Assembly: GCA_036274895.1 (NCBI GenBank)
Contig: DASUEU010000075.1
Span: 62,001 to 126,000, forward strand
Length of the DNA stretch: 64,000 nt
Direction of reading: 5' to 3'
DNA from: CALMKX01 sp036274895
GTDB taxonomy: Bacteria; Acidobacteriota; Thermoanaerobaculia; Multivoradales; SZUA-115
The notes beneath the pieces are model-generated. The model was not told the origin of the DNA. It ran no database searches and saw only the letters and a program-made list of their open reading frames with translations. The position numbers and the translations under genes were made by a program. The number at the start of each line of letters is the position of its first letter. Position 1 is the first letter of the stretch. This document shows positions 63,765 through 64,000 of this stretch, piece after piece.

Positions 63765-64000
63765 ATGATGGAGAACTTCAACGCCGCGCTGGGGCTTTCG
63801 CTGGCCGAGGACGGAAGCTCGGTGATTCTGGACACTCGCCCCGAGCACCAGGTGGCGCCGGAGGTGATCCACTTCGCCGTGCTCGCCACCCTGGGCGAGG
63901 TGGCCGCCGCCCAGGCCGCGGGCGGCGCCGTGGTGCCCGCCTCGGTCACCGTCCAGCTGCTCACCCGCGCCCGTCCCGGCCGGCTGGTCGGCAAAGGCCG
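63765..64000 (+). CDS. PaaI/hotdog thioesterase-like protein, N-terminal part
   Basis: 78 codons to the window edge. GAGGAG lies 4 bp before this ATG and 7 bp before a second ATG at 63768; either could be used. EVIHFAVLATLGEVAAAQAAGG and VTVQLLTRARPGRLVGKG fit the central helix and second strand of hotdog thioesterases. No catalytic residue is assignable yet. Confidence 0.65.
   Translation, partial: MMENFNAALGLSLAEDGSSVILDTRPEHQVAPEVIHFAVLATLGEVAAAQAAGGAVVPASVTVQLLTRARPGRLVGKG

Overview
This is a gene-dense, high-GC (roughly 70 %) stretch of bacterial chromosome with almost no mobile DNA. The best guess for its origin is the Acidobacteriota, perhaps a Thermoanaerobaculia-like lineage. The pointers are two tandem VWFA-related proteins of the kind first defined in Acidobacteria, a FecR protein with the tryptophan-rich DUF6600-type region, secreted DUF1800/DUF1501 partners, an IPTL-CTERM protein, and an hfq-miaA pair in a non-proteobacterial neighbourhood. 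The phylum is an inference, because no rRNA gene is present.

Layout. 1-1783 (minus): a surface-sugar operon (GT2 glycosyltransferase, polysaccharide deacetylase, truncated SDR). 1981-13296 (plus): respiratory complex I genes nuoA-E-F-G-H-J-K-L-M-N ending in the NADH-sensing repressor gene rex, with a near-consensus Rex operator upstream of nuoA; nuoB, C, D and I are absent. 13319-26568 (minus): a long housekeeping run, in transcription order tRNA-Gly, bactofilin, comEC, miaA, hfq, TPR lipoprotein, pgsA, dnaE, a DHH-domain/tRNA nucleotidyltransferase fusion, a secreted protein, and rsmD at the far end. 26708-30498 (minus): cNMP-binding protein, def, lipoprotein, cysS, yraN. 30663-34935 (plus): FecR protein, small membrane protein, thiE-like, lspA, rluD-like. 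34932-38110 (minus): DUF1800/DUF1501 pair with a clear promoter. 38192-43795 (minus): two-subunit B12 acyl-CoA mutase, response regulator, biotin ligase, pantothenate kinase and an unknown gene. 44084-46643 (plus): two tandem paralogous secreted proteins with C-terminal sorting signals. 46606-50622 (minus): DAHP synthase, small unknown protein, two acyl-CoA dehydrogenases. 50732-54064 (plus): the VWFA pair. 54065-54490: palindromic repeat island. 54491-64000: YebC, Fe-ADH diverging from a sirtuin, ThrE, aldo/keto reductase, cytochrome c, short asparaginase, fused 2-oxoacid dehydrogenase E1, SufT, and a truncated thioesterase-like gene.

How it works together. The organism appears to respire through a NADH-linked complex I that is probably tuned by Rex. 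It also appears to degrade branched-chain or short-chain acids: E1 of a lipoamide-dependent dehydrogenase, two acyl-CoA dehydrogenases, and a B12 mutase whose substrate-pocket residues look like isobutyryl-CoA mutase rather than methylmalonyl-CoA mutase. Two architectural signals recur. Palindromic repeats sit at gene ends and at two convergent junctions supply the stop codons of both genes. Several genes also have a -10-like hexamer 6-10 bp before the start codon, which suggests leaderless transcripts.
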